This document shows, piece after piece, positions 62,674 through 64,000 of a stretch of 64,000 nucleotides of DNA. The position numbers and the translations under genes were made by a program. The notes beneath the pieces are model-generated. The model ran no database searches. It saw only the letters and a program-made list of their open reading frames with translations, and had not been told where the DNA came from. Every line of letters starts with the position of its first letter. Position 1 is the stretch's first letter. Source of the stretch: Mycobacterium noviomagense (GTDB lineage: Bacteria > Actinomycetota > Actinomycetes > Mycobacteriales > Mycobacteriaceae); the NCBI RefSeq assembly GCF_010731635.1, contig NZ_AP022583.1, positions 124,001 to 188,000 on the forward strand, in the 5' to 3' direction.

Positions 62674-64000
62674 TGTCGCTCCGACAATCGCCAGATCTGC
62701 TGCTCTACCCCGTTGACCGAAATAGTGCCGGCCGGCGTGAACTGCCGGATGTCGCGCATCACTTCGTATACCTGTGAGGTGACGTAGATTCCCGGCTGGG
62801 GTGAGCCGCGGTGCATCTGGTAAGCCAGACTCACCGCAGCGCCCCACATGTCATAGACGACGCTTGATCGCCCTACCAACCCGCTGACGACCTTGCCCGT
62901 GGTGACGCCGGCCCGAAGGGCCAGGTTGTAACCGGTCTGGGCTTTGAATCGGTCGACGATGCGCTGCATTTCGACCGCGAAATCCACCGTCCGGTGCACG
63001 TTGTCCAGTCGAGGAGCATTCACTCCACAGCTCGCCAGGTATCCGTTGTGCAGGGTGCGAATCCGTTCGACGCCAAGGGATTCGGCCGCTGAGTCGAACT
63101 GCCGAAGCAGCGTATCGACGCCTCGCACGAATACGTCGGACGACACGTCGTTAGAGAACTCGTCGAATCCCACGATGTCGGCGAAGATGACGCTGACGTC
63201 TTGGTGCTCTTCGGCGATGGTCTGCTCGCCGCCCCGATAACGCTGCGCGACCGGCTCGGGCATCAACGACAGCAACAGGCGGTCGTTTTCTTTGCGCTGC
63301 TCCTTGAGAAGCTCCTCTTTGATCTGAAGATTCCGGCTCATCTCGTTGAATGCCTTGGTGAGGTCGCCGATTTCGTCGCGCGACGTGGCCGGGACTGTGA
63401 CGTCATAGTCGCCCGCGCTGATCTTCCTGGTGCCCTCCTCCAGCCGGCGAATCGGTCGTACGAACAGCTGGGCAAGCAGCATGGCCGCCACACAGATAAC
63501 GAAAATGATTGCAGTGGTGGCTAATACGATGGTTTTAGTGAACGAGGCAATCGGCGCGAGGGCCTCGGAATTGTCCCTGGTCGCCAGGATCGACCAGCGC
63601 AGATCCGAGTGGGGCACGGTCAACGGGGCGTAAGCCTCCAGCTCCCTGTTACCCGTGTAGTCGGTGGCGCTGATAACGCCGGTCTGTCCCTGCTGTGCGG
63701 CGCGAAAGCCCGCGGTGTCGACGGGCTGAACCAACGTGGTGGTGCCCAATTGGACCGCTTTGTTGACGACGTCGCGGGGGGTACCAGACGCTATCGCCTC
63801 ACTCTGGTATTCCTTCGGGTCCTCGATGAACAGCCGTGAATCAGAGCGCATCAAGGTGTCCGGGCCGGCCAGATACGTCTCGGTTGTCGAGCCCATCCCT
63901 GCCGCGATCCAGTCGCGGTTCGCGGTCATGATCGCGTCGATCTTCGAGAACGGCAACGGCAGGGCCAGTACGCCGTCGATCTTGCCTTGGCCGCCCACCG
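62670..64000 (-). CDS. Class III adenylate cyclase-like protein with Cache, HAMP (N-terminus outside window)
   Basis: The frame is open to the window edge; the last 443 or so residues are seen. In order: an extracytoplasmic Cache-like sensor, a transmembrane helix (TIVLATTAIIFVICVAAMLL), HAMP (VRPIRRLEEGTRKISAGDYD), a coiled linker, and a class III cyclase domain. Against the family, the first metal Asp (FADIVGFD) and the substrate Asp (VYDMWG) are present. The Lys reads Arg and the second metal Asp reads Asn (RTLHNGY), and the transition-state Asn and Arg read Ser and Gln (VSLAYQM). Four of six key residues are changed, so cAMP synthesis is doubtful. Corresponds to Rv2435c. Confidence 0.88.
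   Translation of the reverse strand, partial: VGGQGKIDGVLALPLPFSKIDAIMTANRDWIAAGMGSTTETYLAGPDTLMRSDSRLFIEDPKEYQSEAIASGTPRDVVNKAVQLGTTTLVQPVDTAGFRAAQQGQTGVISATDYTGNRELEAYAPLTVPHSDLRWSILATRDNSEALAPIASFTKTIVLATTAIIFVICVAAMLLAQLFVRPIRRLEEGTRKISAGDYDVTVPATSRDEIGDLTKAFNEMSRNLQIKEELLKEQRKENDRLLLSLMPEPVAQRYRGGEQTIAEEHQDVSVIFADIVGFDEFSNDVSSDVFVRGVDTLLRQFDSAAESLGVERIRTLHNGYLASCGVNAPRLDNVHRTVDFAVEMQRIVDRFKAQTGYNLALRAGVTTGKVVSGLVGRSSVVYDMWGAAVSLAYQMHRGSPQPGIYVTSQVYEVMRDIRQFTPAGTISVNGVEQQIWRLSERQ

Overview
The window is a high-GC actinobacterial chromosome segment from a Mycobacterium, probably a slow-growing non-tuberculosis species. The evidence is MmpS/MmpL transporters, the salicylate synthase mbtI with an IdeR box, the resuscitation factor rpfD, and a gene order from mbtI to a cyclase gene that follows the M. 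tuberculosis block Rv2386c-Rv2435c with local insertions, losses and decay. Gene names given by M. tuberculosis comparison come from remembered family knowledge, not from a search.

Layout. 1-4.6 kb: a tightly coupled operon of alpha/beta hydrolase, short-chain dehydrogenase, di-iron ferritin-like protein and Baeyer-Villiger-type monooxygenase, followed by a MerR regulator; it sits where mycobactin genes might be expected. 4.6-7.9 kb: mbtI, a small conserved-looking ORF and an SbtA-like bicarbonate transporter. 8-12.7 kb: an XRE regulator divergent from a first mmpS-mmpL operon, then a decayed 13E12/HNH remnant. 12.7-14.9 kb: hemW, rpfD and a membrane protein gene. 15.2-18.6 kb: the sulfur reduction operon (leaderless cysteine-rich leader peptide, sirA, cysH, che1), facing the sulfate importer operon subI-cysT-cysW-cysA (18.6-22.4 kb). 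Together these import sulfate, reduce APS to sulfite and sulfite to sulfide, with a likely cysteine-sensing attenuator in front.

22.7-34.5 kb: two tiny membrane proteins, a chimeric pseudogene (flavoprotein fragment joined to a frameshifted GH15 glycosidase), lppR, lepA (no canonical start codon), a PemK-like protein, a CBS protein, RNase Z-like hydrolase, a membrane protein, the transglutaminase/alpha-E/ATP-grasp trio, and rpsT. 34.5-37.9 kb: holA-comEC-comEA. 38-46.2 kb: a plus-strand accessory block with holin-like and DUF3618 proteins, an acyl-CoA dehydrogenase pair, an F420/PPOX protein, a dehydrogenase and a second mmpS-mmpL operon. 46.2-55.4 kb: degV, octT, gpgP, rsfS, nadD (methylglucose lipopolysaccharide, ribosome silencing and NAD), a VWA-MoxR pair, proA, a serine hydrolase lipoprotein and a secreted protein.

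56-64 kb: an ABC exporter with a phospholipase D-like protein, a Ser/Thr kinase carrying an extracytoplasmic TPM domain, a frameshifted methyltransferase, and an MscS/cyclic-nucleotide-domain channel coupled to a class III cyclase. Both members of the last pair lack key residues. No tRNA, rRNA, insertion sequence or CRISPR array was recognised. Many neighbours overlap by ATGA or GTGA, which was used to choose several start codons.
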